Shown here one piece after another: positions 26,375 to 36,941 of a DNA stretch of 41,452 nucleotides. The notes beneath the pieces were generated by a model, which did no database searches, had not been told where the DNA came from, and saw only the letters and a program-made list of their open reading frames with translations. The first letter of the stretch is position 1; each line of letters starts with the position of its first letter. The position numbers and the translations under genes were made by a program. Origin of the DNA: an uncultured Methylopila sp. (lineage in GTDB: Bacteria > Pseudomonadota > Alphaproteobacteria > Rhizobiales > Methylopilaceae); assembly GCA_902168115.1 (NCBI GenBank), contig CABHPB010000055.1, positions 1 through 41,452 on the forward strand, in the 5' to 3' direction.

Positions 26375-27658
26375 TCAGGCGGCGGCCGGGGCGGGCGAGC
26401 CGGCGGGCGCCGTCGAGGCGCTCTCCTGCTCGGTTTCGTGGAGCTCGCCTTCCCATTTCGCGACGGCGGCCGCTGCGATCGAGTTGCCGATCACGTTGGT
26501 CGCGCTGCGGCCCATGTCGAGGAACTGATCGATGCCCATGATGAGCAGCAGGCCGGCCTCGGGGATGTTGAAGGTCGACAGCGTCGCCGCGATCACCACC
26601 AGCGAGGCGCGCGGAACGCCCGCCATGCCTTTCGACGTGACCATCAGCAGCAGCAGCATGGTCAGCTGCTGGCCCATCGAGAGCTGGATGCCGTAGGCCT
26701 GCGCGATGAACAGCGTCGCGAAGGTGCAGTAGGCCATCGTGCCGTCGAGGTTGAAGGAATAGCCCATCGGCAGCACGAAGCTCGCGATGCGCTTGGACAC
26801 GCCGAACTTGCCGAGCTGGTCGAGGATCTTCGGGTAGGCCGCTTCGGAGCTCGCGGTCGAGAAGGCCAGCAGGAACGGCTCGCGCACCATCCCGATCAGC
26901 TTCTTCACGCGGCCGCCGAGCACGAGGAAGCCGGCGAGGGCGAGCAGGCACCACAGCAGGAAGAGCGTGGCGTAGAACTCGATGATGAAGGCGCCGTAGG
27001 TCCACAGCACCGCGAGGCCCTGCGTCGTGATCGTCGCCGCGACCGCCGCGAAAACCGCGATCGGCGCCGCCTTCATCACGTAGCCGGTGATGACCAGCAT
27101 CATATGGGCGACCTGGTCGGCGAACTCGGCGAGCAGCTTGCCTTTCTCGCCGAGCGAGGCGATCGCGAGGCCCGCGAAGATCGAGAACACCACGATCTGC
27201 AGGATCTCGTTGGTCGCCATCGCCTCCACGATCGAGGCCGGCACCAGATGGGGCACGAACTCCTTCAGCGTGAGGGAGGAGACCTTGAGGTTGGTCGACT
27301 GGCCGGCGTCCGGCAGCGGCAGGTTCATGTTCGCGCCGGGCTGCAGCAGGTTGACCATCAGCAGGCCGAGAAGCAGCGAGACGATCGAGGCCGTCAGGAA
27401 CCAGCCCATGGTCTTGAGGCCGATGCGCCCGACCGAGGCGGTGTCGCCCATATGCGCGATGCCGACGACGAGGGTGGAGAACACGAGCGGGGCGATCAGC
27501 ATCTTGATCAGCCGCAGGAACACCGTCGTGATCAGCGAGATGTAGCCGGCCACCGTGGCGGCGACCTTCGCGTCGGGAAACGCCATGTGGCAGGCCTGGC
27601 CCACCGCGATGCCGAGGATCATCGCGACGACGATGTAGATCGTGAACTTCCGGCTCAT
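26375..27658 (-). CDS. Dicarboxylate/amino acid:cation symporter (DAACS family)
   Basis: 427 residues from the ATG at 27658, with AAGGAG correctly spaced; an upstream in-frame start at 27688 adds ten polar residues. About eight helices plus two re-entrant hairpins. Family marks are FLRLIKMLIAPLVFSTLVVG (about 47-66), the serine-rich tip in AFSTASSEAAYPK, GYSFNLDGTMAY (NMDGT-motif variant with Leu) and DMGRSATNVIGNSIAAAAVA with Arg/Asp of the substrate site. Homologues GltP and DctA carry glutamate or C4-dicarboxylates with H+ or Na+. Arranged as the first gene of a two-gene unit. Confidence 0.92.
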   Translation of the reverse strand: MSRKFTIYIVVAMILGIAVGQACHMAFPDAKVAATVAGYISLITTVFLRLIKMLIAPLVFSTLVVGIAHMGDTASVGRIGLKTMGWFLTASIVSLLLGLLMVNLLQPGANMNLPLPDAGQSTNLKVSSLTLKEFVPHLVPASIVEAMATNEILQIVVFSIFAGLAIASLGEKGKLLAEFADQVAHMMLVITGYVMKAAPIAVFAAVAATITTQGLAVLWTYGAFIIEFYATLFLLWCLLALAGFLVLGGRVKKLIGMVREPFLLAFSTASSEAAYPKILDQLGKFGVSKRIASFVLPMGYSFNLDGTMAYCTFATLFIAQAYGIQLSMGQQLTMLLLLMVTSKGMAGVPRASLVVIAATLSTFNIPEAGLLLIMGIDQFLDMGRSATNVIGNSIAAAAVAKWEGELHETEQESASTAPAGSPAPAAA

Positions 27659-27905
27659 GGCCCGCTCCTTCACATCCGCCCGTTTCACGCATCCGTGAGC
27701 AAAGTTGAAGCCGCGGTAACGAATGTGTCAACTCGGTGACTGGAAGAAGGTCGAACCGGACGGACGCTCTGGAGGGTATGTCGGCACAGTTGCCGCCCGG
27801 GCACAGGCGAGGCGCGCATGCGGGAGCCTAGGTAGTTTTACGCATGCGACGGACGGGCGAATCCGTCGTGATCGCGCGCTGAACCCGTGGTCCGGAAATC
27901 TTTTC

Positions 27906-28556
27906 ATGCGCTCCAGCGTCCTGAAGTTTCTCTTCCTTGCGCCCTCGGCGCTTGCTCTCTCCGCCTGCAACGCCACCACAGGCATGCTCGCCGTCAACGA
28001 ACCCGCCCACATCAGCAGGGTTCAGGTGTCGCTTGCGCCCGGACTCACGAACTCGGCGCACTTCGCCGACAAGCTCCGTGCGCAGGCGACCCAGGATGCG
28101 GCGCGCTTTGGGCGGGCCGGCGCCGCAAAGGAGCTGCGCATCGCAGTCCAGCGGCACAGCTACAAGAACCCGGCTCTCTCGCTACTGATTGGAGACGCCA
28201 ATTACGCCGGGGCGCGCATCGCCGTGATCGACGTCGCCTCCGGCAAGGTCCAGGGCGAGGCCGAGGCGTCGGCGGTCGACAATCTTGCGATCAACGGCGT
28301 GATCGGCGCCGCGATGGCGGCGTCGCAGGACAAGCAGAAGGTCGACCAGACGCTCGCGGAGAGGCTGTCGCGCGACGCGCTGACCAAGGTCTACGGCTCG
28401 TCGGTCGCGTCCGCCGCGTATGAGCGACCGGCGGCGGCGCCCGAGCCGGAGAAGAAGCCGGAGGTCGCGCCCAAGGCGCCCGTTAAGCAGACGCCGGTGG
28501 CGTCGTCCAAGCCGAACCGTACCGCCATGGCGCAGTCGGCCGCCGTCGTGCGCTGA
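27906..28556 (+). CDS. Lipoprotein of unknown function
   Basis: 216 residues from the ATG at 27906. The N-terminus is a lipoprotein signal with lipobox LSAC, Cys21 being the acylation site. A central globular part (about 30-165) includes KELRIAVQRHSYKNPALSLL and GDANYAGARIAVIDVASGKV, followed by a Pro/Ala/Lys-rich tail (from about 172). The frame is open upstream to 27723 but only 27906 gives a signal peptide. The gene is divergent to the symporter across 247 bases that hold CGACGGA/TCCGTCG (around 27850-27870). I do not recognise the domain. Confidence 0.8.
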   Translation: MRSSVLKFLFLAPSALALSACNATTGMLAVNEPAHISRVQVSLAPGLTNSAHFADKLRAQATQDAARFGRAGAAKELRIAVQRHSYKNPALSLLIGDANYAGARIAVIDVASGKVQGEAEASAVDNLAINGVIGAAMAASQDKQKVDQTLAERLSRDALTKVYGSSVASAAYERPAAAPEPEKKPEVAPKAPVKQTPVASSKPNRTAMAQSAAVVR

Positions 28557-28662
28557 GCGGCCGGCGCCGCGGCGTCGGCCCTTCGTCGACGTTGCGGCGC
28601 CGCATGGCGCGCGTTAGGGCTCTCGGCTCTGTGACGTGTTCGAGCCGAGGGGCCAGCCCGCA

Positions 28663-30189
<1,527 letters not shown>

Positions 30190-30241
30190 GGACGGCGCTC
30201 CTGCGCCATCTTGCACTGCGGCATGAGGCGATGCCTTATCG

Positions 30242-30269
30242 GGAGATGGTCCTCCGTCGCGCCATCTCC
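30242..30269 (+). promoter_or_regulatory. Hairpin at the start of the first glycosyltransferase gene
   Basis: GGAGATGG (30242-30249) pairs perfectly with CCATCTCC (30262-30269) three bases before the ATG at 30273. The only purine-rich ribosome-binding-like stretch is inside this stem (GGGAGATGG), so the pairing could hide it. A second pair GGCAT/ATGCC lies just upstream. Translational control is possible; chance cannot be excluded. Confidence 0.35.
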
Positions 30270-30272
30270 TGA

Positions 30273-31550
30273 ATGCTCGTCCTGATCGCCGCCTTCGGGT
30301 CGCATGGCGACGTGCTGCCGCTCGTCGCGGTCGGCGCGGAGCTGAAGCGGCGCGGACATCGGGTCGTCGTCGGCGGCATGGAGCCCTTCGCCCGCATCGT
30401 CGAGCGGGCGGGGCTCGAATTCGACCAGCTCGGAACGGAAGCCGAGTATCGCGAGGCGCTCGGCCGCGCCGACCTCTGGCGCCCGATCCGCGGGTTCCGG
30501 CGCCTGTTCGACTTCGCCGAGCAGTCCATCCGGCCCGCCTTCGACTTCGTGGCGCGTCACCGCGACCGGAAGGCTGGCACGATCGTGCTGGCCTCGACGC
30601 TCGCGATCGGCGCCCGCCTCGCCCGCGACGCGCTCGGCGTGCCCGTCGTCACCGTGCATCTCTCGCCGATGCTGATCCAGAGCCGGTACGAGCCGCCAAA
30701 GCTGCCCTTCGTGCCGGACTGGCGCATCCGGCCGGAGTGGGAGTGGGAATTTCAGATGGGCGTCGACGAATGGTTCGTCGATCCGCTGATCACGCCAAAG
30801 CTGAACGCGCTCAGGGAAGAACTCGGACTGCCGCCGATCAAGCGGCTTCGGCACTGGTGGAACGCGCCGCGGCGCGTGCTGCTGATGTGGCCGGAATGGT
30901 TCGCGCCGCCGCAAGCGGACTGGCCCGGGCAGGCGATCTGCATCGGTTTCCCGAAGGTCGACGAACTCGGCGCGGAGAGCGAGGCGCTCGATCCGGACCT
31001 CGAGGCCTTCCTGTCCACGGGCGACCCGCCGGTGGCGGTCACCTTCGGCACTGCGATGCGCAGCGGCGCATCGCTCTACCGGGGCGCGATCCGCGCCGCG
31101 CTGAAGGCCGGCCGGCGCTGCCTCGTGCTGTCGCCGGTCGAGATCGAGCTGCCGCGCGGATCGGAGGGTCGCGTGTTCCGGGCTGGCTACGTTCCCTTCG
31201 GCGCCGTGCTGCCGCGCTGCGCGGCGTTGATCCACCACGGCGGGATCGGCACGACCTCGCAGGCGCTCGCCGCCGGGACGCCCCAGCTGGTCGTGCCGCT
31301 CGCCTTCGACCAGTTCGACAACGCCGCCCGCGTCGCCCGGCTCGGCTGCGGCCTGGTCGCCCGGCGTTTCGCGCTGAGCGCGGGACTCGCCGCGGGCAAA
31401 CTCGGGAGGCTGCTCGCCTCTGGGGAGATCGCATCGGCCTGCGCGCAGATCGCCGGACGCCGTGAGGACGACCCGATCCTGCGGGCCTGCGACATGATCG
31501 AAGCCGAGCAGCCGCGACGCGAGAAGCGACAGGTTAGCCAATCGAGCTGA
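30273..31550 (+). CDS. Family-1 (UGT-type) glycosyltransferase, first copy
   Basis: 425 residues. GT-B fold with an N-terminal acceptor domain starting LIAAFGSHGDVLPLVAVGAE and a C-terminal nucleotide-sugar domain with VAVTFGT (254-260) and the donor motif HHGGIGTTSQALAAGTPQLV at 321-340, then PLAFDQFDNA. This resembles UGT enzymes that glycosylate lipids, sterols or antibiotics, such as the rhamnosyltransferase RhlB group. No signal peptide. Together with the next gene it forms a tandem pair within the pcc region. Acceptor unknown. Confidence 0.9.
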   Translation: MLVLIAAFGSHGDVLPLVAVGAELKRRGHRVVVGGMEPFARIVERAGLEFDQLGTEAEYREALGRADLWRPIRGFRRLFDFAEQSIRPAFDFVARHRDRKAGTIVLASTLAIGARLARDALGVPVVTVHLSPMLIQSRYEPPKLPFVPDWRIRPEWEWEFQMGVDEWFVDPLITPKLNALREELGLPPIKRLRHWWNAPRRVLLMWPEWFAPPQADWPGQAICIGFPKVDELGAESEALDPDLEAFLSTGDPPVAVTFGTAMRSGASLYRGAIRAALKAGRRCLVLSPVEIELPRGSEGRVFRAGYVPFGAVLPRCAALIHHGGIGTTSQALAAGTPQLVVPLAFDQFDNAARVARLGCGLVARRFALSAGLAAGKLGRLLASGEIASACAQIAGRREDDPILRACDMIEAEQPRREKRQVSQSS

Positions 31551-31593
31551 AGAATCGACTTTCGTAGCGGCCCGGCACTTGCGTCGCACGCAA

Positions 31594-31622
31594 TTGACGT
31601 GGAAGGGTCGTCACGAAATCTT
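31594..31622 (+). promoter_or_regulatory. Weak promoter candidate before the second glycosyltransferase
   Basis: TTGACG (31594-31599) is followed after 17 bases by AATCTT (31617-31622). The -35 is good, the -10 poor. The 122-base gap between the two glycosyltransferase genes leaves room for an internal promoter. Confidence 0.25.
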
Positions 31623-31672
31623 CAATTCAGGACGTCGGCTGACGGTTAGCCCGCAACCGGCGAGCATGGTCG

Positions 31673-33001
31673 ATGCGTATTCTGGTCGTTTCGCTTGGCA
31701 CCTACGGCGACGTTTTGCCGTTCATCGGTCTTGCGGCCGAGATGCGTCGGCGCGGCCACGAGGTGACGCTCGGCAGCGCGGAGCGTTTCCGCGCGGCCAG
31801 CGAGCGGGCCGGCGTGCCGTTCCAGACCGTGATGTCGGACGCGCAGTATGGCGAGGTGTTCGAGCATCCCTCGTTCTGGCGCCCGATCGCCGGCGCGCTG
31901 CGTCTGTTCCGGGCGATGCCGTCTTTCCTTGCACCGGTCTATGACTTCATCGAGCGTGAAAACAAACCCGGCGATACGCTTGTCATCGCTTCACATCTTG
32001 CTCTTGGCGCGCGCGTCGCCGAGGACGCGCTGGCTGTCCCGACGGCTTCGGTCCACCTGACGCCGATCATGCTTGTCAGCCGGCATGTCGGCCCGCGTAC
32101 GCCGGTCGTCGGGGCGCCGCGCTGGCTGCCTGCGTCGCTTCAATGGAAGCTGCAGACCGGCGTCTACACCCATTTCATAGCGCCGCTGCTGCTGCCGGGT
32201 CTGAACGAGTTCCGGGCCTCGAAGGGCCTGCCGGCGCTGACGAAGATTCGCAAGTGGTGGCATCCGCGCCGCCGCATGCTGCTGATGTTTCCGGACTGGT
32301 TCGCCGCCGAGCAGCCGGACTGGCCCCGACAGGTCCGGCAGATCGACTTCCCCCGCGCCGACCTGTTCGGCGCCGAGCAGGCCGCGCTCGATCCCAAGCT
32401 CGATGCCTTCCTTGCTGCCGGCGAGCCGCCGGTCGCGATCACCTTCGGCTCCGCGCGGCAGAGCACCGACAAGCTCTATCGCGCCGCGATCGAGGCCTCG
32501 CGCCGGCTCGGGCGCCGCTGCCTCGTGCTCTCTCAGCAGGAGCTGCCGTCGTCCGCGACGGAGGACGATCGCGTGTTCTTCTCGCGATATGCCCCGCTGA
32601 GCGCGGTGCTGCCGCGCTGCGCGGCGCTCGTGCACCACGGCGGCGTCGGCACGGTCGCGCTCGCCTTCGCGGCCGGCACGCCGCAGCTCGTCGTGCCCTT
32701 CGCCTTCGACCAGTTCGACCACGCGGTGCGCGTCACGCGGCTCGGCTGCGGGACCTGGATGCGCCGTTCGGGCTTCTCCGCCGGGCGGGTCGCCCGCACG
32801 CTCGGCCGGCTGCTCGCGAGCGGGGAGGTCGCCGAAAGCTGCCGCCGCGTGGCCGACGTGTCGGCCCATGGCGAGGACGCGATCGTGCGGGCCTGCGACG
32901 AGCTCGAGGCCGGTTTCGCGCGCCGGCGCTCGGCGGGATCGCGCCGCGGGCTTGTCGAGCCGATCGACGTGGCTGCGGCGGCGATCCGCTCGCCCGCCTG
33001 A
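31673..33001 (+). CDS. Family-1 (UGT-type) glycosyltransferase, second copy
   Basis: 442 residues. It aligns end to end with the preceding gene with almost no gap over the first 330 residues: LVVSLGTYGDVLPFIGLAAE at the start, PDWFAAEQPDWPRQV in the middle (PEWFAPPQADWPGQA in the first copy) and the donor motif HHGGVGTVALAFAAGTPQLV at 321-340. The copies differ most in the 30-60 and 135-165 parts of the acceptor domain, so they may act in sequence on one acceptor. It lacks a strong ribosome binding site. The C-terminal tail is longer by about 17 residues. Confidence 0.9.
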   Translation: MRILVVSLGTYGDVLPFIGLAAEMRRRGHEVTLGSAERFRAASERAGVPFQTVMSDAQYGEVFEHPSFWRPIAGALRLFRAMPSFLAPVYDFIERENKPGDTLVIASHLALGARVAEDALAVPTASVHLTPIMLVSRHVGPRTPVVGAPRWLPASLQWKLQTGVYTHFIAPLLLPGLNEFRASKGLPALTKIRKWWHPRRRMLLMFPDWFAAEQPDWPRQVRQIDFPRADLFGAEQAALDPKLDAFLAAGEPPVAITFGSARQSTDKLYRAAIEASRRLGRRCLVLSQQELPSSATEDDRVFFSRYAPLSAVLPRCAALVHHGGVGTVALAFAAGTPQLVVPFAFDQFDHAVRVTRLGCGTWMRRSGFSAGRVARTLGRLLASGEVAESCRRVADVSAHGEDAIVRACDELEAGFARRRSAGSRRGLVEPIDVAAAAIRSPA

Positions 33002-33062
33002 GTTCAAGCCGCGGCGTTCGCGCGCTTGCCATTCCCGGCCGCGATGTGAAAGACAGCCCGCC

Positions 33063-34421
33063 ATGCCTCATCACGACGGCGAGACGGGCCACGAGTCGCC
33101 GCCCGATCAGGATCTCCGGATCGGCGACGACGACGATCTCGCCCCCCGATCCGTCCAGTCGGACGGCTCCGGGCAGGAGGTGAGGCGGCGTCACGTCCTC
33201 TACATCCCCGGCTACGACCCGCGCGACCCCGGCCTTTACAGGCGTTTCGCCGCGTTCGAGCTCCGGCGTTTCGCACGTCTCTGGGGGGCGAAGGTCGACG
33301 TCGACGACAAGCATGTCGACGACCCCGCGATCCCGAGCGTGCGCTGGACGGCGCGGGCCGTGGCGGGCGACGCCAAGGTCGAGGTCGTCTACGAGACCCT
33401 GCGCTGGGACGACATCGTCGCGCGCGATTTCTCGACTCCGCTGCCGCGCAAGTTCCTGGCCGGCTTCGTCACCCTGTTCGACGCGCTGTTCAGCGGCCTG
33501 CTCTTCCGCGTGGCCCGGGCCGCGCCCTGGTGCGCGATCGCATGGCTGTTCCCGGTCTCCGTCATCCTGTTCTGGACCCTGCTGGGCGTCGGGCTCGGTT
33601 ACGGTGTCTCGCGCTTCGCCGAAGCCTATGGGCAGGGCGTCCTCGGACTCCTCGCCTGGCTCGCGCTGTCGGTCGGCACGCCGCTCGCGGCGCTCGCCGT
33701 GATGCGAAAGCGCGGCAGCTTCATTGTCCACCTGATGGACGACGGCGCCGCGCAGCGCAGCTACGCCCGCCGGCTCGACCCGATGACCGAAGCGCGCATC
33801 GACGCCTTCGCCGATCGCATCCGGGCGATCAAGGCGCAAGCCGAGGTCCAGGAGCTGCTGATCGTCGGCCATTCGAGCGGCAGCTTCATGGGAATCGACG
33901 CGCTGGCGCGCGCGCTCGAGAAGGAACCGGAGCTCGGCAAGGTCAACCGGCCGGCGATCGCGCTGCTGACGGTCGGAGCGAGCGAGCTCCTCGTCGCCAT
34001 GCATCCCGCCGCCGGCTGGTTCCGCGAGCGGCTGAAGCGCGTCGCCATGGATCACGGCGTGTTCTGGGCCGAGGTCGTCGCGCCGTGGGACACGCTGAAC
34101 TTTCCGCATCGCAGCCCTGTCGAGGAGCTGAAGCTCGACGTGCCGGCCGATTGCCCGAACCCGACATTCCGGCGCGCGTTCCTGACCAAGATGCTGAAGG
34201 CGGAATCGATCGCCAAGCTCCGGCGCGAGCGCAACATCTTCCGCGCCCACTTCCAGTTCATCATGGCGAACGAGGTGCGGGGCCCGTTCGATTACTTCTC
34301 GCTCGTCTGCAGCCCGTGGCGGACGAAGACGCAGTTCCGGCGCACCGCCAAGGGCGCCTACATGTCCCCGCATCTCGGCGCGCCGGTCTATCCCGCCACC
34401 AAAGAGCCTGTGGCGGCCTGA
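33063..34421 (+). CDS. Membrane-anchored serine-hydrolase-like protein
   Basis: 452 residues from the ATG at 33063. After an acidic, disordered start comes RRRHVLYIPGYDPRDPGLYR (41-60), the first strand and oxyanion part of an alpha/beta hydrolase. Two hydrophobic segments (about 155-181 and 190-214) interrupt the fold and probably form a membrane hairpin. The nucleophile elbow GHSSGS lies at 269-274 with the Ser at 272. A catalytic His or Asp was not assigned with confidence. It ends with a conserved-looking FDYFSLVCSPWRTKTQFRRT stretch. Role is unknown; in this place, a lipid hydrolase or acyltransferase acting with the glycosyltransferases is possible. Confidence 0.72.
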   Translation: MPHHDGETGHESPPDQDLRIGDDDDLAPRSVQSDGSGQEVRRRHVLYIPGYDPRDPGLYRRFAAFELRRFARLWGAKVDVDDKHVDDPAIPSVRWTARAVAGDAKVEVVYETLRWDDIVARDFSTPLPRKFLAGFVTLFDALFSGLLFRVARAAPWCAIAWLFPVSVILFWTLLGVGLGYGVSRFAEAYGQGVLGLLAWLALSVGTPLAALAVMRKRGSFIVHLMDDGAAQRSYARRLDPMTEARIDAFADRIRAIKAQAEVQELLIVGHSSGSFMGIDALARALEKEPELGKVNRPAIALLTVGASELLVAMHPAAGWFRERLKRVAMDHGVFWAEVVAPWDTLNFPHRSPVEELKLDVPADCPNPTFRRAFLTKMLKAESIAKLRRERNIFRAHFQFIMANEVRGPFDYFSLVCSPWRTKTQFRRTAKGAYMSPHLGAPVYPATKEPVAA

Positions 34422-34540
34422 CGCGTCCGACAATCGAACAGGTGGCGCGCGTGTTTCGGCTCGCCTAAACAACGCTCTCGTCTTCGTGCGCGCCCGTGTT
34501 CTTCGTGGCGCGGCCGGCGTCTCCGGGAGTCCTCGTCTCG

Positions 34541-36562
34541 ATGTTCAAGAAGATCCTCATCGCCAATCGCGGCGAGATCGCCTGCCGCGTGATCAAGACG
34601 GCGCGGCGGATGGGCATCAAGACGGTGGCGGTCTATTCCGACGCCGACAAGGACGCCCTGCATGTCGAGATGGCCGACGAGGCGGTCCATATCGGCCCGC
34701 CGGCCGCATCCCAGTCCTACCTGATCATCGACAACATCATTAAGGCCTGCAGGGACACCGGCGCCGAGGCGGTGCATCCGGGCTACGGCTTCCTCTCCGA
34801 GAACGCGAAGTTCGCGGAGGCGCTGAAGAAGAACAAGATTGTCTTCATCGGCCCGAACCCCAAGGCGATCGAAGCCATGGGCGACAAGATCGAGTCGAAG
34901 AAGGCCGCGGCCAAGGCCAAGGTCTCGACCGTCCCCGGCAATCTCGGCGTCATCAAGGACGCCAAGGACGCTGTGAAGGTCGCGAACGAGATCGGCTATC
35001 CGGTGATGATCAAGGCCTCCGCCGGCGGCGGCGGCAAGGGCATGCGCATTGCGCACTCTGTCGACGACGTCGCTGAGGGCTTCCGCGCCTCCCAGTCGGA
35101 GGCCAAGTCGTCCTTCGGCGACGACCGCATCTTCATCGAGAAGTTCATCGTCAACCCGCGCCACGTCGAGATCCAGATCCTCGGCGACAAGCACGGGAAC
35201 GTCATCTATCTCGGTGAGCGCGAATGCTCGATCCAGCGGCGCAACCAGAAGGTCGTCGAGGAGGCGCCGTCGCCGCTGCTCGACGAGGCGACGCGCAAAG
35301 CGATGGGCGAACAGTCCGTCGCGCTCGCCAAGGCCGTGAACTACGACAGCGCCGGCACGGTCGAGTTCGTCGCGGGGCAGGACAAGTCGTTCTACTTCCT
35401 CGAGATGAACACGCGCCTGCAGGTCGAGCATCCGGTGACGGAGCTCGTCACAGGCATCGATCTCGTCGAGCAGATGATCCGCGTCGCCTATGGCGAGAAG
35501 CTGAAGATCAAGCAGTCGGACGTGAAGCTCACCGGCTGGGCGGTCGAGAGCCGCATCTACGCCGAGGACCCGTATCGCAACTTCCTGCCCTCGATCGGCC
35601 GCCTCACCGCCTACCGCCCGCCGGCCGAGACCGTCGCGGACGGGATCACGGTTCGCAACGACACCGGCGTCACGGAAGGCGGCGAGATCTCGCTGCATTA
35701 CGACCCGATGATCGCGAAGCTCGTGACCCATGGTCCGGACCGGCTGTCGGCGATCGAGGCGCAGGGCAGGGCGCTCGACGCCTTCGGCATCGACGGCATC
35801 CAGCACAACATCCCGTTCCTCACCGCGCTGATGGAGCATCCGCGCTGGCGCATGGGGAACCTCTCCACCGGCTTCATCGCCGAGGAGTTCCCGGACGGAT
35901 TCGCGCCGCGCAAGCCCGAGGGCGAGGTCGCGGCGACGCTCGTCGCCGTCGCGGCGCAGATCGACTGGCTGGTCATGGAGCGCCGCCGGCTGATCTCGAA
36001 CCAGCTGCGCAAAGGCGCCGCCACCAAGGAGCGGCTGCGCACGGTCCTGCTCGACGGCGAGCCGACCCGCGTCGAGACCTCGGCGGACGACGACGCCGTC
36101 ATCGTCCGCACGCTCGACGACAAGGGTGAGGAGATCCGCGTCCAGCGCGTCCAGACGGACTGGAAGCCGGGCGAGCCCGTCTGGCGCGGGACGATCGACG
36201 GCGTCGAGGTCGCCGCGCAGGTGCGCAAGCGGGGCAATGTCTACGGCCACGACATCGCCCATCGCGGCGTCGCGGTCTACGCCCGCGTCCACGGCGCGCG
36301 CATCGCCGAGCTCTACGCGCTGATGCCCGAGCGCGTGCTGCCCGACACCTCCAAGCAGCTGCTCTGCCCGATGCCGGGCCTCGTCGTCTCGATTGCGGTC
36401 GAGGAGGGCCAGGAGGTCAAGACCGGCGAGACGCTCGCGGTGGTCGAGGCGATGAAGATGGAGAACGTCCTCAGGGCCGAGCGCGACGGCAAGGTCGCCA
36501 AGATCAACGCCAAGGCCGGCGACAGCCTTGCCGTCGACGCGGTGATCCTCGAGTTCGAGTGA
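34541..36562 (+). CDS. pccA: Propionyl-CoA carboxylase alpha subunit
   Basis: 673 residues from the ATG at 34541; the frame is open to a GTG at 34496 but MFKKILIANRGEIACRVIKT is the family start. The biotin carboxylase domain (about 1-445) carries ASAGGGGKGMRI (ATP site), FIEKFIVNPRHVEIQILGDK, ERECSIQRRNQKVVEEAPSP and EMNTRLQVEHPVTE. A middle BT domain follows, and the C-terminal biotinyl domain has EAMKMEN with the biotinylated Lys. Works with PccB in propionyl-CoA breakdown. Confidence 0.95.
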   Translation: MFKKILIANRGEIACRVIKTARRMGIKTVAVYSDADKDALHVEMADEAVHIGPPAASQSYLIIDNIIKACRDTGAEAVHPGYGFLSENAKFAEALKKNKIVFIGPNPKAIEAMGDKIESKKAAAKAKVSTVPGNLGVIKDAKDAVKVANEIGYPVMIKASAGGGGKGMRIAHSVDDVAEGFRASQSEAKSSFGDDRIFIEKFIVNPRHVEIQILGDKHGNVIYLGERECSIQRRNQKVVEEAPSPLLDEATRKAMGEQSVALAKAVNYDSAGTVEFVAGQDKSFYFLEMNTRLQVEHPVTELVTGIDLVEQMIRVAYGEKLKIKQSDVKLTGWAVESRIYAEDPYRNFLPSIGRLTAYRPPAETVADGITVRNDTGVTEGGEISLHYDPMIAKLVTHGPDRLSAIEAQGRALDAFGIDGIQHNIPFLTALMEHPRWRMGNLSTGFIAEEFPDGFAPRKPEGEVAATLVAVAAQIDWLVMERRRLISNQLRKGAATKERLRTVLLDGEPTRVETSADDDAVIVRTLDDKGEEIRVQRVQTDWKPGEPVWRGTIDGVEVAAQVRKRGNVYGHDIAHRGVAVYARVHGARIAELYALMPERVLPDTSKQLLCPMPGLVVSIAVEEGQEVKTGETLAVVEAMKMENVLRAERDGKVAKINAKAGDSLAVDAVILEFE

Positions 36563-36600
36563 GGCTTGCCCGCCTGACCCCGCGGCCCATCTGACCGGCG

Positions 36601-36891
36601 ATGAGCGAAGCGATCGAACGCCTCACCATCTCCGGCCGCGTGCAGGGCGTGTTCTACCGCAAGTGGGCGCAGGCGACGGCGTCCGGCCTCGGCCTGCGCG
36701 GCTATATCCGGAACATGTCGGACGGTTCCGTCGAGGCGCTGCTGGCGGGGCCGCGGGAGCGTCTGGACGGGTTCGCGGAGGCCTGTCGCGCCGGCCCTCC
36801 GGATGCGCGGGTAGAGCGCGTCGAGCGCGCCCCCGCCGAAGCTGCGGAGCTTCCGGCGGGGCAGGGCGTCGAGATCGCCGACGACGGCTGA
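36601..36891 (+). CDS. acyP: Acylphosphatase
   Basis: 96 residues, normal size. Hydrolyses acyl phosphates. The catalytic pair is seen as Arg20 in SGRVQGVFYRKW and Asn38 in RGYIRNMSDGSVEALLAGP. No strong ribosome binding site (a GACCGGCG stretch precedes the ATG). It lies 38 bases after pccA on the same strand and may be cotranscribed. Confidence 0.93.
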   Translation: MSEAIERLTISGRVQGVFYRKWAQATASGLGLRGYIRNMSDGSVEALLAGPRERLDGFAEACRAGPPDARVERVERAPAEAAELPAGQGVEIADDG

Positions 36892-36941
36892 GGCCTAATC
36901 GCGGGTTTTCCATCCTCCCCGCGAGGGGTGAAGGAAGTGGC

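Noticed and set aside
25440-27731. A 763-codon minus-strand frame that could suggest a fusion of symporter and binding protein
   Set aside because: Its upstream half is the symporter gene read in the wrong frame; the binding protein has its own signal peptide start at 26360.
26342-27739. A 465-codon plus-strand frame opposite the symporter gene
   Set aside because: It is rich in His, Arg, Glu and Asp, typical of an antisense shadow in high-GC DNA; the minus-strand symporter is a clear family member.
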